DNA of 64,000 bases from Acinetobacter brisouioides (GTDB lineage Bacteria; Pseudomonadota; Gammaproteobacteria; Pseudomonadales; Moraxellaceae), in the NCBI RefSeq assembly GCF_004331075.1, contig NZ_SJNX01000004.1, positions 206,686 to 270,685 on the forward strand. Reading direction: 5' to 3'. Under the pieces are notes generated by a model, which ran no database searches, was not told the origin of the DNA, and saw only the letters and a list, made by a program, of their open reading frames with translations. Positions 40,687 through 50,131 of the stretch are shown piece by piece. Position 1 is the stretch's first letter, and each line of letters starts with the position of its first letter. The position numbers and the translations under genes were made by a program.

Positions 40687-41523
40687 CTACTGAGTCAGTT
40701 CCGCAGCATGAAACTGCAAATGATCATCGATAAAGCTTTGAATAAAATAATAACCGTGATCATAGTGCTGATGTTGGCGCAACGTCAGTTTTTGCCCCAC
40801 TTCGGCACAGGCTTGCTGTAACAACTGTGGATTGAGCTGATGATAAAATTGATCAGCCAAGCCTTGATCGACCAAGACTTCGCTAAACAGTGCACCTTTG
40901 CTATAAACTAGAGCGACTGCATCATGCGCCAACCATGTATCGCGTGCTTCCCCCAAATAATGAGTAAAGGCTTTTTCACCCCACGGACACTGGCTTGGTG
41001 CGCAAATCGGGGCAAAAGCTGAGACTGACTTGAATTTTCCAGGGTATTTCCATGCCAAGGTCAATGCCCCATGCCCACCCATCGAATGTCCCATAATTCC
41101 GATGCGGTCATGCTGAATCGGGAAATGGCTTTGTACGGCGTTATATAGCTCATCGACAATATAACTTTCCATACGGTAATGTTCCGCCCACGGCGCTTGT
41201 GTGGCATTGATATAAAAGCCTGCACCTTGCCCCAAATCCCAAGAATCACCCTGCGCAACTGACTCTCCACGCGGTGAAGTATCAGGCATCACCAAAATTA
41301 AACCCAACTGTGCAGCAAAACGCTGAGCATGGGCTTTAATCGCAAAAGTTTCTTCGGTACACGTCAAACCTGCCAAATAAAACACTGCGGGGCATGCTTC
41401 ACCCAGCAGTGCTTGTTCAGGCAAATAAATTGAAAATTTGGCGTCATTTTGTAATTGATCTGAATGCCATTGATACGTGCGCTGTTCCCCATCAAAACAG
41501 AAATTTTTTTGTATTTGCTGCAT
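40687..41523 (-). CDS. fghA: S-formylglutathione hydrolase
   Basis: A 278-aa serine esterase that hydrolyses S-formylglutathione to formate in glutathione-dependent formaldehyde detoxification. The alpha/beta-hydrolase nucleophile elbow is GHSMGGHG. PAVFYLAGLTCTEETF, PDTSPRG and SAFAPICAPSQCPWGEKAF are strong FghA signatures. The partner formaldehyde dehydrogenase (adhC/frmA) is not in this window. It lies 15 bp downstream of the membrane peptidase gene on the same strand. Confidence 0.95.
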   Translation of the reverse strand: MQQIQKNFCFDGEQRTYQWHSDQLQNDAKFSIYLPEQALLGEACPAVFYLAGLTCTEETFAIKAHAQRFAAQLGLILVMPDTSPRGESVAQGDSWDLGQGAGFYINATQAPWAEHYRMESYIVDELYNAVQSHFPIQHDRIGIMGHSMGGHGALTLAWKYPGKFKSVSAFAPICAPSQCPWGEKAFTHYLGEARDTWLAHDAVALVYSKGALFSEVLVDQGLADQFYHQLNPQLLQQACAEVGQKLTLRQHQHYDHGYYFIQSFIDDHLQFHAAELTQ

Positions 41524-41538
41524 GACTACTGCTCCTGA

Positions 41539-42960
41539 TTATGGTGATGCTGTTGTTGGCAACATTGCTGAATTATTGGCAGGTAAATTATTTGGGCTTG
41601 GAAATAAATGTTTTTCAAGTTGCGGCAGCATAAGTTCCATATTTTTGCCGAGCGACCACTGTGGTTCAGATGGCTCAAAACCTTGTGCTGTTTCCCATCG
41701 TGACACTGTTGCTTTGGCATCGCCAAAGGCATCTTTTAGAGAACTTTTTTCACGCATCGCCTGATCAAAGAACGCCCGACCAAAATAGGTATAATCAGCT
41801 TCATTGTTACAACCAAACGATGAACGATCTGCTGCAGAAGCGGTAATCACCAAGGTGTTTTCCGACTGTAAAGCTGGTACAAAACTGCCCGAATAACAGG
41901 ATGAAACCACAATAACGCGCCAGCGAATACCTGACTTGTCAAGCGCTTCACGTAACCATTTCGGGTCGATCTGTTTGAGATCAATCGGAGCATTTTCCAG
42001 TTCAAAATGGTTTGGCTCACCATGCGATGCCATATATAAAAACAGCACATCGCTTTCTTTGTTCATTTGCCGACCAATACGGTTCAATGCCTGTTGAATA
42101 CTGGTGCGTGATGCAATCGGCAATGTAGTTCGAGTATTAGGATCATTGACCAGTTCCACTGAACGTCCAAACGTTCCAAAGCGGGTATCAAACTGCGATT
42201 TAATTCGTTGAATCTCCGAACTAAACACCGAGTCATAACTGTCACCTGCAACGCCTAAAAAGTACCAGTGCGTTTGTGAAAAATCCCCAAACTGCACTTG
42301 CTCCAAAACTTTGTTGAGCAAATTACCTTGAGCATATAAAGCATCTTCTGACAATGTTGGCTGTGCATCATCAACTTTCCAGATCGGTTGTTCTTTGACC
42401 GACATTTGCCATACCACAAGGGTACAAATAGTAGCGAACATGATTAAACCACGTTCCCACCACGGCCATTTTAACTGACGGGAAAAGACCCAAATCACCG
42501 CCAGACTCTGCCATACAAACAAAATCAAGAACAAATTTGGCAAAGTGTTATAAATGCGGTCAGGTAAAAAATCTAAGTAGCCCTGATCACCCAGATATTG
42601 TAAGAAACACTGAATCAGCAAAATACTGGCATCAAGTACTAACCACAACAAAGCTGGCACCAACATCAAGCGTGGGTTATTAGTCCGTTGTGATAGAAAA
42701 ATTCCGACAATCAAGGCAATAAACGGCCAAAGCGCATAACTGACCAAACCTTGGGAATTAAAATGCCCTGCCTGTCCTGCTACCATCCAGCTAAACAGCG
42801 TATTAACCCCAGCCGCAATTGCCCCCCAAAAAATCAACTGAAAAATGGAAGGATGAACAATTTCTAAAGAACGGCGAGAACCGAGGAACAACCATAAACC
42901 GGCGATTTGGTTACTTTTAAGATCATGCCAAAAGTTGATGGAAGGTTTCAGGTCTATCAT
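41539..42960 (-). CDS. Membrane-anchored C13-type (legumain/caspase-like fold) peptidase
   Basis: 473 aa. The first 185 residues contain about five hydrophobic helices, followed by a soluble domain from about 195 on. That domain carries the clan CD catalytic dyad: His313 in LYMASHGEP and Cys355 in VIVVSSCYSGSF, with ITASAADRSSFGC downstream. These fit peptidase family C13. The bacterial members are poorly studied and the substrate is unknown. The last 40 residues are Pro/Asn-rich. Its stop lies 15 bp before fghA on the same strand, so they may be co-transcribed without an obvious functional link. Confidence 0.85.
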   Translation of the reverse strand: MIDLKPSINFWHDLKSNQIAGLWLFLGSRRSLEIVHPSIFQLIFWGAIAAGVNTLFSWMVAGQAGHFNSQGLVSYALWPFIALIVGIFLSQRTNNPRLMLVPALLWLVLDASILLIQCFLQYLGDQGYLDFLPDRIYNTLPNLFLILFVWQSLAVIWVFSRQLKWPWWERGLIMFATICTLVVWQMSVKEQPIWKVDDAQPTLSEDALYAQGNLLNKVLEQVQFGDFSQTHWYFLGVAGDSYDSVFSSEIQRIKSQFDTRFGTFGRSVELVNDPNTRTTLPIASRTSIQQALNRIGRQMNKESDVLFLYMASHGEPNHFELENAPIDLKQIDPKWLREALDKSGIRWRVIVVSSCYSGSFVPALQSENTLVITASAADRSSFGCNNEADYTYFGRAFFDQAMREKSSLKDAFGDAKATVSRWETAQGFEPSEPQWSLGKNMELMLPQLEKHLFPSPNNLPANNSAMLPTTASP

Positions 42961-43090
42961 AAAATTCTGCTGGTCAGCGGTGGATTTATTTATGCACCCC
43001 TTAGTTTATGCCTGCATTTTTTTTTATCAATGTGATTTTGAATGAATTAACAAAACTTTGCTATTTTCTAAACTGTTGGTCATCAACACA

Positions 43091-43891
43091 TTAAGGACGA
43101 AAATAACCATCAAAACGGCAGGCATCGCCAAGCCACTGGTGCTGAGGAACTTGGTTATCTAAATATACGGCATGACGTGGGCGTTTGACGATGACTCTTT
43201 GTGCCAGTTGTCGCGCCAGTACCAACAAATTTTCACCTAAATCCATTTCACCATCTTCAGGCAGCAGCAAGTGCAATAATTGCATTTGTTTTTTGACTTG
43301 TGCCTGTTTTTTAAGGGCTTGCTGGTTTTGGTCACGCTGAGGAAACATCGGATCCAGATAAATCACATCAACCTGTTGCCCTGCTTGAATACGCTGTTCA
43401 AGATACTGAGCAGAATCAGCATGTACCAGTTGAATATTGGCCACTACTGACGCTAAAAATGCATCCTGCTGCGCGGCTTGATGTGCAGCTTCGAGTAAGC
43501 TATATAAAATCGGATGACGTTCAATCAGGGTAATTTTTGCCCCAAGTCTTGCCATGAGCAAACTGTCATGCCCCAGACCTGCGGTCGCATCAATCAAATT
43601 CGGCTGTTCATTGACCTGACAGGCACGCGCCAGCATTTCCGATTTCATACCTGCACGCTTTAAACGTGGAATTTCAGCTTGCCAATCAGGTTGCATTTTC
43701 ATGCCATTCGCCGCAAGACTTAAGCCCTCTTGATCGAGGGTCAGCACCAACTCAGGATGCAAGCGTAGAAATTTGGCATTAATTTTTTCTACCACCTGCC
43801 CCGTCAGCTCAACATTTAACTCAACTAAACGAGCTTGAAGCACAGCAAACTGCGCTTCAAATTCAGGGCTATACCAACAATCAAACTGCAT
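43091..43891 (-). CDS. rsmJ: 16S rRNA (guanine1516-N2)-methyltransferase
   Basis: 266 aa from the ATG at 43891, which overlaps the uppP TAA (TAATG); an in-frame upstream start inside uppP is less likely. The SAM-binding motif I is [20 protein letters not shown], and LIERHP follows. [12 protein letters not shown] holds the catalytic D-P-M-F motif seen in RsmJ. The coupling to uppP suggests co-translation. Confidence 0.88.
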   Translation of the reverse strand: MQFDCWYSPEFEAQFAVLQARLVELNVELTGQVVEKINAKFLRLHPELVLTLDQEGLSLAANGMKMQPDWQAEIPRLKRAGMKSEMLARACQVNEQPNLIDATAGLGHDSLLMARLGAKITLIERHPILYSLLEAAHQAAQQDAFLASVVANIQLVHADSAQYLEQRIQAGQQVDVIYLDPMFPQRDQNQQALKKQAQVKKQMQLLHLLLPEDGEMDLGENLLVLARQLAQRVIVKRPRHAVYLDNQVPQHQWLGDACRFDGYFRP

Positions 43892-44712
43892 TACCAATGT
43901 ACCCAGCCTGTGCCCCAAGTCAGTAAAATAAATAAGCCAAAAATAATACGATAATAAGCAAAAGCACTAAAGTCATGCTTAGAGACATAACGAATCAAAG
44001 CACGAATCACCACAAGCGCTGAAATAAAGGCAATCACAATCCCCATGCCTAAAATTTCCATGTCTTGAGTATGTAATTCATGACGCATTTTATACATGTC
44101 GAGTAGACCTGCGCCCATCAGTACAGGAATCCCCAAGAAGAAAGAAAACTCGGCAGCAGCTTTACGTGATACGCCCATAAATAGCGAACCAATGATGGTC
44201 GAGCCTGAACGTGAAGTTCCTGGAATCAACGCCAAGCATTGAATCAAACCAATAAATACGGCTTGCTTAAAGCTGATATCATCGACCTCTTGGCAAGCAA
44301 TAATATGTTGACGGCGTTCGGCCCATAAAATAATAAGACCACCCACGATCAGTGCTAATGCTACCGTCACAGCATTAAATAAATACGCTTTAACCGTTTC
44401 ACCAATCGTTAAGCCAATCAGCATAATCGGAATCGTCGCCACGATGAGGTTGAGACTTAAACGGCGACCTTCAGGGTCTCCTGTCAGTGCCCCAATCAAC
44501 GCACCCCACAATTTACCCCAATATTGATAAATAACAGCAGCAATCGCCCCGATCTGCACTGAGACTGCAAACATCTCACGTTTTTCCAGGGTCCAGAAGT
44601 CAAGCAACTGTCCTGTCAGAATCAAATGTCCAGTACTGGAAATGGGCAGGAATTCGGTAATCCCCTCAACCAAGCCCATAATTGCAGCTTTTAAAAGCAG
44701 TATAAGATCCAT
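43891..44712 (-). CDS. uppP: Undecaprenyl-diphosphatase UppP (BacA)
   Basis: A 273-aa polytopic membrane enzyme that recycles the undecaprenyl carrier by dephosphorylating C55-PP, affecting peptidoglycan synthesis and bacitracin sensitivity. [20 protein letters not shown] (catalytic Glu motif) and [14 protein letters not shown] (phosphatase motif) are diagnostic. About eight membrane helices are predicted. It lies 12 bp after tsaB and overlaps rsmJ by one base. Confidence 0.96.
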   Translation of the reverse strand: MDLILLLKAAIMGLVEGITEFLPISSTGHLILTGQLLDFWTLEKREMFAVSVQIGAIAAVIYQYWGKLWGALIGALTGDPEGRRLSLNLIVATIPIMLIGLTIGETVKAYLFNAVTVALALIVGGLIILWAERRQHIIACQEVDDISFKQAVFIGLIQCLALIPGTSRSGSTIIGSLFMGVSRKAAAEFSFFLGIPVLMGAGLLDMYKMRHELHTQDMEILGMGIVIAFISALVVIRALIRYVSKHDFSAFAYYRIIFGLFILLTWGTGWVHW

Positions 44713-44724
44713 GTTTTGTCCTAG

Positions 44725-45387
44725 TTAAGGTTTACCTTGCTCTGGAATCTTTTTCCAGGCATTGTCACGTAAATACACAGGCAGTGCATACTCGGCGCTC
44801 ACCCAGTGTTGTTGTTGTGCTTGAGGTATGGCGATTGTGGCGATATCTTGTGCGTTTGGGCAAAGTGTATTGTATTGGCTTGCAACATCTAAAAGATGAC
44901 TACCAGAGCCAACCAGCGTAAAACACTGAGCTTGAACGGCAGTTGCATAATCAAGTAACTGTTCTTGATCAACAGCTTGCATAATATTTTCTGCATCCAG
45001 TTGAAAACTAGCAATGTAGACTTCTTTCATACGTGCATCTAAAACCGCAGTCACCTCACGCAACCCATGTACTCGATAAGCTGCCTGAGCCAAGGCTTGC
45101 AAAGTCGATACAGCAATGACAGGAAGATCATTTGCCCATGCCAGCGCTTGTGTCACTGCTGCATTAATTCGCACGCCACTAAATGAGCCTGGCCCACGAC
45201 TAAATGCAATCACATCGAGTTGTGACGTTGTTAAGCCCTGTTGGCTCAAACCTTGTTCAATCATCGGGAGCAAAGTTTGCGTTTGTGCTTTGGCTTGTTC
45301 ATTCAGTGCAAAATAAATAGAATGTGAATCTTCGACCAGACAAACTGAACAGTGTTCATTTGCCGTTTCGAGTGCTAGCAGTTTCAT
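44725..45387 (-). CDS. tsaB: tRNA threonylcarbamoyladenosine biosynthesis protein TsaB
   Basis: A 220-aa ASKHA-fold partner of TsaD in t6A37 tRNA modification. LLALETANEHCSVCLVED at the N-terminus and the family signature FSRGPGSFSGVRINAAVTQA near 64-83 are clear. A shorter C-terminal domain than in TsaD is typical. Likely first gene of a tsaB-uppP-rsmJ unit. Confidence 0.93.
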   Translation of the reverse strand: MKLLALETANEHCSVCLVEDSHSIYFALNEQAKAQTQTLLPMIEQGLSQQGLTTSQLDVIAFSRGPGSFSGVRINAAVTQALAWANDLPVIAVSTLQALAQAAYRVHGLREVTAVLDARMKEVYIASFQLDAENIMQAVDQEQLLDYATAVQAQCFTLVGSGSHLLDVASQYNTLCPNAQDIATIAIPQAQQQHWVSAEYALPVYLRDNAWKKIPEQGKP

Positions 45388-45513
45388 GCATGCCCTACAT
45401 TACAAAATACAAAACGCACGTATGATACTCTAGTCGTCCATACTTCGCGAATATAAAAATACCCAGTACAAACTTAGTATCTTTTTATGATTTGCAGCTT
45501 AAGCTTGCTTTAT

Positions 45514-46053
45514 TTAATCCTGATGAAACCAATACGGCTCTAGGTTCAAATACTTTTTAAAATGTTCAGCATAATGCAAAGCGCTTTGTTTGAGTTTTTC
45601 TTCACCTTCGGCATCAACAGTTTTCACTACTTTTCCAGGTGAACCCATCACTACAGAATTATCTGGAATAACTTTACCTTCAGGAATTAAAGCATTCGCA
45701 CCAATAATACAGTTTTTACCAATCACAGCATGATTCAAAATCACGGCATTTATGCCAATTAAGGTGTTATCGCCAATGCTACAACCATGCAGCATAGCTT
45801 TATGTCCAATCGTGACATATTTGCCAATGGTTAAATCAATTCCTGCATCGGTATGCAGCACTGCATTGTCCTGCACATTACTAAAATCGCCAATCCGGAT
45901 GGGGTTATTGTCACCCCGAATCACAGCACCAAACCAGATGCTGACCTGGCGCCCCAATTCAACCCGACCAATCACGGTTGCGCTTTCTGCAATCCAGCCA
46001 TTCCACGGTTGCTGTGTAGTTGTTGGCGTATATCCCTGAAACTTATACATCAT
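45514..46053 (-). CDS. Gamma-carbonic anhydrase family protein
   Basis: A 179-aa left-handed beta-helix protein of the YrdA/PaaY group. Hexapeptide repeats run from about residue 20 to 135 ([33 protein letters not shown]). The probable metal ligands are in VLHTDAG and [11 protein letters not shown]. It may have carbonic anhydrase or ferripyochelin-binding-like activity; the exact role is uncertain. A CoA pyrophosphohydrolase gene lies 37 bp upstream on the same strand. Confidence 0.85.
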   Translation of the reverse strand: MMYKFQGYTPTTTQQPWNGWIAESATVIGRVELGRQVSIWFGAVIRGDNNPIRIGDFSNVQDNAVLHTDAGIDLTIGKYVTIGHKAMLHGCSIGDNTLIGINAVILNHAVIGKNCIIGANALIPEGKVIPDNSVVMGSPGKVVKTVDAEGEEKLKQSALHYAEHFKKYLNLEPYWFHQD

Positions 46054-46090
46054 AATTCTGATTTCCTTATTGTTGTGACCTTAAAGTTTG

Positions 46091-46708
46091 TCACTTTGTC
46101 GTTTCGTGTAAATCGACTGAAAGTGGCGCCATGTTCAGCAAAAATGGCCATTCCTTATCGTACTTTAAACCATATTTGAATAGACTCACCAACATCCGTG
46201 CGGTAAGCCCCCAAACAATCTCTTCTTCAACATGCATACTCGGAAAATATAAAGTTTGCTGCTGATACTGTACTGCATGTGGTTGAGTTGGTGTTTCCAT
46301 CAACTCTCGCAATGAGGCGAAAAAAATTCGATCAATTTCAGTAGGCTGTGCCACCAGTTCAATCTGGGCAGGAATGAGCCCCACCACAGGTTTAACCGTT
46401 AGACCACTTTTGGATTGCTGCATCGGCAAATCACCGATTAACTCAACATCATAAGGATTTAATGCCGTTTCCTCATGTGCTTCACGCAGTGCAACCGCAA
46501 TATTGCTACTGTCTTCAGGATCGCGTTTTCCACCAGGAAAAGATACTTCCCCTGCATGTTGATTCAGATGTTTAGAGCGACGAGTCAGCAGAACTTTAGG
46601 ATCATCTTCTTTGGTAATGGCGATCAGTACTGCTGCCTGCGCAGACTCTATATGTCGAGCAAAACGTAACTGTTGCTGTAAATGATCAATCAATGTTTTT
46701 GTACTCAT
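46091..46708 (-). CDS. NUDIX CoA pyrophosphatase (NudL-like)
   Basis: 205 aa. The start at 46708 is chosen because AGGTGG lies 4 nt before it. The UPF0035 signature VLLTRRSKHLNQHAGEVSFP precedes the NUDIX box (GGKRDPEDSSNIAVALREAH, then EETAL). That combination marks CoA/acyl-CoA pyrophosphohydrolases, which cut CoA to 4'-phosphopantetheine and 3',5'-ADP. It starts about 107 bp from the divergent zinc-ribbon NUDIX gene, so two NUDIX genes share a promoter region. Confidence 0.88.
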   Translation of the reverse strand: MSTKTLIDHLQQQLRFARHIESAQAAVLIAITKEDDPKVLLTRRSKHLNQHAGEVSFPGGKRDPEDSSNIAVALREAHEETALNPYDVELIGDLPMQQSKSGLTVKPVVGLIPAQIELVAQPTEIDRIFFASLRELMETPTQPHAVQYQQQTLYFPSMHVEEEIVWGLTARMLVSLFKYGLKYDKEWPFLLNMAPLSVDLHETTK

Positions 46709-46815
46709 CTCACCACCTATTTTTTGCTGTTCACTATTCAACGCTCATGCAAATGATGCGAAAGCTCAATTTTTCAGTTATGCTGAACCATCTCTTTTTT
46801 CACCGATCATTCATT

Positions 46816-47364
46816 ATGAACTGCTGCGTAAAATGTGGACACCCTACAGCCGACCAAATCCCCTTGGGCGATAGTAAATTCCGTCAAGTCTGTACACATT
46901 GTGGCAATATTCATTATGAAAACCCAAAGGTTATTTGTGGTGCTTTAGTGACTTGGCAGGACAAAGTCTTACTGTGTCGCCGTGCGATTGAACCACGTTA
47001 TGGCTTGTGGACATTGCCTGCAGGTTACATGGAACTGTTTGAAACCATGGAACAAGGTGCTGCACGCGAAACCTTTGAAGAAGCTGAAGCCGAAATTGAC
47101 ATTGAAAAACTGTACTGCATGTACAACATTCCACGAATTGGACAAATTTATGTGCTGTTTAAAGCCGCGCTAAAAGATGGGAAATTTGGTGCAGGGCCTG
47201 AAACCATCGAATGCCGCCTGTTTGCTGAAAATGAGATTCCTTGGGACGATTTAGCCTTCCCAAGCGTACAACACACCTTGCAACATTATTTTGCTGATCG
47301 TAAATCTGACCAGTTTCCAATGCATATGGAAACCATTGGTACACGTATTGATGAAACAGGCTAA
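46816..47364 (+). CDS. NUDIX hydrolase with N-terminal zinc ribbon
   Basis: 182 aa from ATG 46816 (MNCCVKCGHP); the in-frame upstream extension is AT-rich and unlikely to be coding. Two Cys pairs (CVKCG and CTHCG) form a zinc ribbon, followed by YENPKVICG. The NUDIX box is AGYMELFETMEQGAARETFE, then EAEAE. It resembles the zinc-ribbon NUDIX group near NudC and ADP-ribose pyrophosphatases, but the substrate is not determined. It is divergent from the CoA pyrophosphatase. Confidence 0.85.
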   Translation: MNCCVKCGHPTADQIPLGDSKFRQVCTHCGNIHYENPKVICGALVTWQDKVLLCRRAIEPRYGLWTLPAGYMELFETMEQGAARETFEEAEAEIDIEKLYCMYNIPRIGQIYVLFKAALKDGKFGAGPETIECRLFAENEIPWDDLAFPSVQHTLQHYFADRKSDQFPMHMETIGTRIDETG

Positions 47365-47460
47365 AATCAGTTACCTCATTATGCCTAGCCCCGACTAGGC
47401 ATTGATTATCTGCGTTAATTGCTTCACTATTTGCCTTTCTTTTTTGCAACCTATTGTTAT

Positions 47461-48813
47461 ATGTCCAGTTGCTATTCCCTGCAAAAAGCACTATCACAAT
47501 TTGACTTTTCCACAGCCGATCTATTGCTGCGTTTACAACAGCTCACAGGTTTGATTTATCTGAATGATGATGATCATCCTGTGATTGCATTTTTGCCGCA
47601 ACAGTACCAGTTGATTCAACATCAACACACCCAGCATTTTGTGCGCGATACCCAATTGGGTTATGAAGCTCAAGCGCAACATTTGTCACTTGAAGACTGG
47701 ATTCATTGTCAGCCCAATCCAGTACAGTCAACTGCAACTCAGTTCCAAGGGGGGTGGATGGGCTTTGTCGGTTACGACTATGCAGCTCGTCAAGATGTTG
47801 AAGCCCCGTTACATGGCCAGCCTGCGTTGTATTTAGGGCAATATTTGTCTTTTCTGAAATACGAAAATGCACAAGGCTGGGTGTTTTATAGTTTAGAAAA
47901 TCCTGAAATCGCTGAGCAAATTTTCCAAAAAATACATAACTTACTCAGTCTAGATACGCTCCAAGCAGGATTTCAACTGACACAAACCTGTCAGGCATGC
48001 TGGTCGAAAACCAAATATTTTCAAGAATTTGAACGCATTATTAACTATATTCGTGCGGGTGACTGTTATCAGATTAATCTAACCCAGCAATTTATTGGGC
48101 AGGCACAAGGTTTACTGCTTGAAACTGCTGAGCAGTTTTGGCAACTGACCAATGCACCTTATGCAGGTTATTTGAAAATTGGCGAATTTGAATTGCTCAG
48201 TTGTTCGCCTGAGCTGTTTATTGATTTTCAGGTACAGCAACAGATTGTTACTCGTCCAATCAAAGGCACCATGCCTCGTTATGCTGACCCTATGCTAGAT
48301 GCTGAATCTAAGCAGCGCTTGAGCCAGTCTGAAAAAGATCAGGCAGAAAACCTGATGATTGTGGATTTGCTGCGTAATGACCTAAGTGTCTATGCTGAAA
48401 TTGGTACGGTCAAAACCAACAAACTGTTTGAAATTGAAAGCTTTGAACAAGTACATCATATGGTCAGCGAGATTCAGGCAAATTTGAAATCTGAAATTCA
48501 GCCCATGCAAATGCTGCTCAAAGCCCTGCCAGGCGGTTCAATTACAGGCGCGCCGAAAATTCGCGCTATGCAAATTATTGCCGAACTAGAGCAGCAACCA
48601 CGTGGCGCCTATTGTGGTTCGTTGGGTTACTTTAACCAGGATGGTACAGGACGCTGGAATATTCTGATTCGTTCAGTGCAAAAGTATCAGCAAGAAGTGT
48701 CAATGTGGGCAGGTGGTGGCATTACCATTGCTTCCCAAGCTGAAGCAGAATATCAGGAATGTTTTGACAAAATTTCTGCCATGCTGAATTTACTCAATAC
48801 GTGGAAAAGTTAA
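47461..48813 (+). CDS. pabB: Aminodeoxychorismate synthase component I
   Basis: A 450-aa chorismate-binding enzyme that, with PabA, makes 4-amino-4-deoxychorismate for folate. I use ATG 47461; an upstream TTG (47419) adds a hydrophobic, unlikely N-terminus. Signatures are GWMGFVGYDYAARQD, IIRAGDCYQINLTQQF (seen as YIRAGDCYQ), SCSPELFIDF, RPIKGTMPR, EKDQAENLMIVDLLRNDLS and PGGSITGAPKIRAM. The absence of an N-terminal feedback site fits PabB rather than TrpE. A strong terminator follows. Confidence 0.92.
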   Translation: MSSCYSLQKALSQFDFSTADLLLRLQQLTGLIYLNDDDHPVIAFLPQQYQLIQHQHTQHFVRDTQLGYEAQAQHLSLEDWIHCQPNPVQSTATQFQGGWMGFVGYDYAARQDVEAPLHGQPALYLGQYLSFLKYENAQGWVFYSLENPEIAEQIFQKIHNLLSLDTLQAGFQLTQTCQACWSKTKYFQEFERIINYIRAGDCYQINLTQQFIGQAQGLLLETAEQFWQLTNAPYAGYLKIGEFELLSCSPELFIDFQVQQQIVTRPIKGTMPRYADPMLDAESKQRLSQSEKDQAENLMIVDLLRNDLSVYAEIGTVKTNKLFEIESFEQVHHMVSEIQANLKSEIQPMQMLLKALPGGSITGAPKIRAMQIIAELEQQPRGAYCGSLGYFNQDGTGRWNILIRSVQKYQQEVSMWAGGGITIASQAEAEYQECFDKISAMLNLLNTWKS

Positions 48814-48836
48814 ACCTGTCTTGAGGTTTAACCCAT

Positions 48837-48868
48837 AAAAAACTCGCAGCCGAAACTGCGAGTTTTTT
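48837..48868 (+). terminator. Terminator of pabB
   Basis: AAAAAACTCGCAG and CTGCGAGTTTTTT pair around CCGAAA with a clean T run. Confidence 0.92.
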
Positions 48869-48879
48869 ATGAATAGAAT

Positions 48880-48989
48880 TAGACTTTTCTCATCATGATT
48901 TACACCCTCTTTGCCTTTCTCCCTGAGCTGAATTGAAATATATTTCAATTCAGTGCAAGAGAAACACAATAGATGGATGGAAAAGTCTA
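48880..48989. repeat. 110-bp imperfect inverted repeat with a 26-bp perfect palindrome
   Basis: The outer arms TAGACTTTTC (48880-48889) and GAAAAGTCTA (48980-48989) flank a perfect palindrome at 48928-48953 with half-site CTGAATTGAAATA. The middle parts also partly pair (TTTCTC with GAGAAA). It sits between the pabB terminator and the hisC stop codon. It could be a MITE-like relic or a termination structure for hisC. Confidence 0.75.
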
Positions 48990-50075
48990 TTACAAAATCT
49001 GATTTTTCAAGGTATCAACCAAACGCTGATTTTGTTCAGTCGTGCCAACCGTAATACGCAAGTATTGGTTAATCCGTGGTTTATTGAAGTAACGTACAAT
49101 AATGCCTTGCGCTCGTAACTCAGCCGCCAACTCGCCTGCATCACGCTCAGGGTGTGTTGCAAAAATAAAGTTGGCTTTCGATGGCAATACATTAAAACCA
49201 AGATTAGTCAAATCTGCAACCAACTGCTCACGGCAATCAATCACTTTTTGGCAGTGTTCGGCAAAGTAAGCTTGATCTTCAAACGATGCAACCGCTGCCG
49301 CAATCGCAAAACGGTCAATCGGATACGAGTTAAAGCTGTTTTTGACTGCTTCGAGTGCCGCAATCAAATGTGGTTGTGCAATCGCAAACCCAACCCGTAA
49401 ACCTGCAAGAGAACGCGACTTTGAGGTCGTTTGACACACCACCAGATTTTCGTATTTGTTGACCAATGCCACCGCAGACTCTGCACCAAAGTCCACATAA
49501 GCTTCGTCTATCACCACAACACGGTCAGGATTGCCTTGCAATAACTGTTCGATTTTATCGAGTGATAAGGCAATACTGGTCGGTGCATTTGGATTGGCAA
49601 TAATAATCCCGCCATTTGTCTGCTGATAATCAGCAACCTCCACTTCAAACTGCTCATTTAATGGTACAGTTTTCGTGTTTACACCAAAGAACTGGCTATA
49701 CACGGGGTAAAAACTATAAGAAATATCAGGCGATAAAATTGGCTGATCCTGCAGAAAAAACGCCTTAAAAATATGCGCCAAAACTTCATCAGAACCATTA
49801 CCCACAAAAACCTGTGAAGTATCGACATGCTGCTGTGTTGCAATGGCTTGCTTTAAAGCGCTTGCATCAGGGTCTGGGTACAGACGTAACGCATCTGCCC
49901 CTTCTGCCAAAACTGCTTGTACTGCAGCTACAACTTTTGGTGATGGTGGATATGGGTTTTCATTAGTATTCAGTTTTAATAAATTTTGAATTTTCGGCTG
50001 TTCGCCTGGAACATAAGGCTCAAGCTCGCGAACTTCTGGACTCCAGAAGCGCATTTGCTGATTTGAAATATTCAT
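48990..50075 (-). CDS. hisC: Histidinol-phosphate aminotransferase
   Basis: A 361-aa PLP fold-type I aminotransferase of histidine synthesis, converting imidazole-acetol phosphate to histidinol phosphate. [41 protein letters not shown] and the PLP lysine in [14 protein letters not shown] are typical of HisC. It follows hisD by 56 bp with a hairpin in between, so expression may be partly uncoupled. It ends at the long inverted repeat. Confidence 0.95.
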   Translation of the reverse strand: MNISNQQMRFWSPEVRELEPYVPGEQPKIQNLLKLNTNENPYPPSPKVVAAVQAVLAEGADALRLYPDPDASALKQAIATQQHVDTSQVFVGNGSDEVLAHIFKAFFLQDQPILSPDISYSFYPVYSQFFGVNTKTVPLNEQFEVEVADYQQTNGGIIIANPNAPTSIALSLDKIEQLLQGNPDRVVVIDEAYVDFGAESAVALVNKYENLVVCQTTSKSRSLAGLRVGFAIAQPHLIAALEAVKNSFNSYPIDRFAIAAAVASFEDQAYFAEHCQKVIDCREQLVADLTNLGFNVLPSKANFIFATHPERDAGELAAELRAQGIIVRYFNKPRINQYLRITVGTTEQNQRLVDTLKNQIL

Positions 50076-50091
50076 AGTGCAATCTCAAAAA

Positions 50092-50118
50092 AGGGCTGAA
50101 AAAGAACAGCCCTCAATA
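50092..50118 (-). terminator. Terminator-like hairpin between hisD and hisC
   Basis: AGGGCTG and CAGCCCT (50113-50092) pair and are followed by TTTTTT on the minus strand, about 10 bp before hisC. It may attenuate hisC relative to hisD. Confidence 0.65.
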
Positions 50119-50131
50119 CATATTTAGATGG

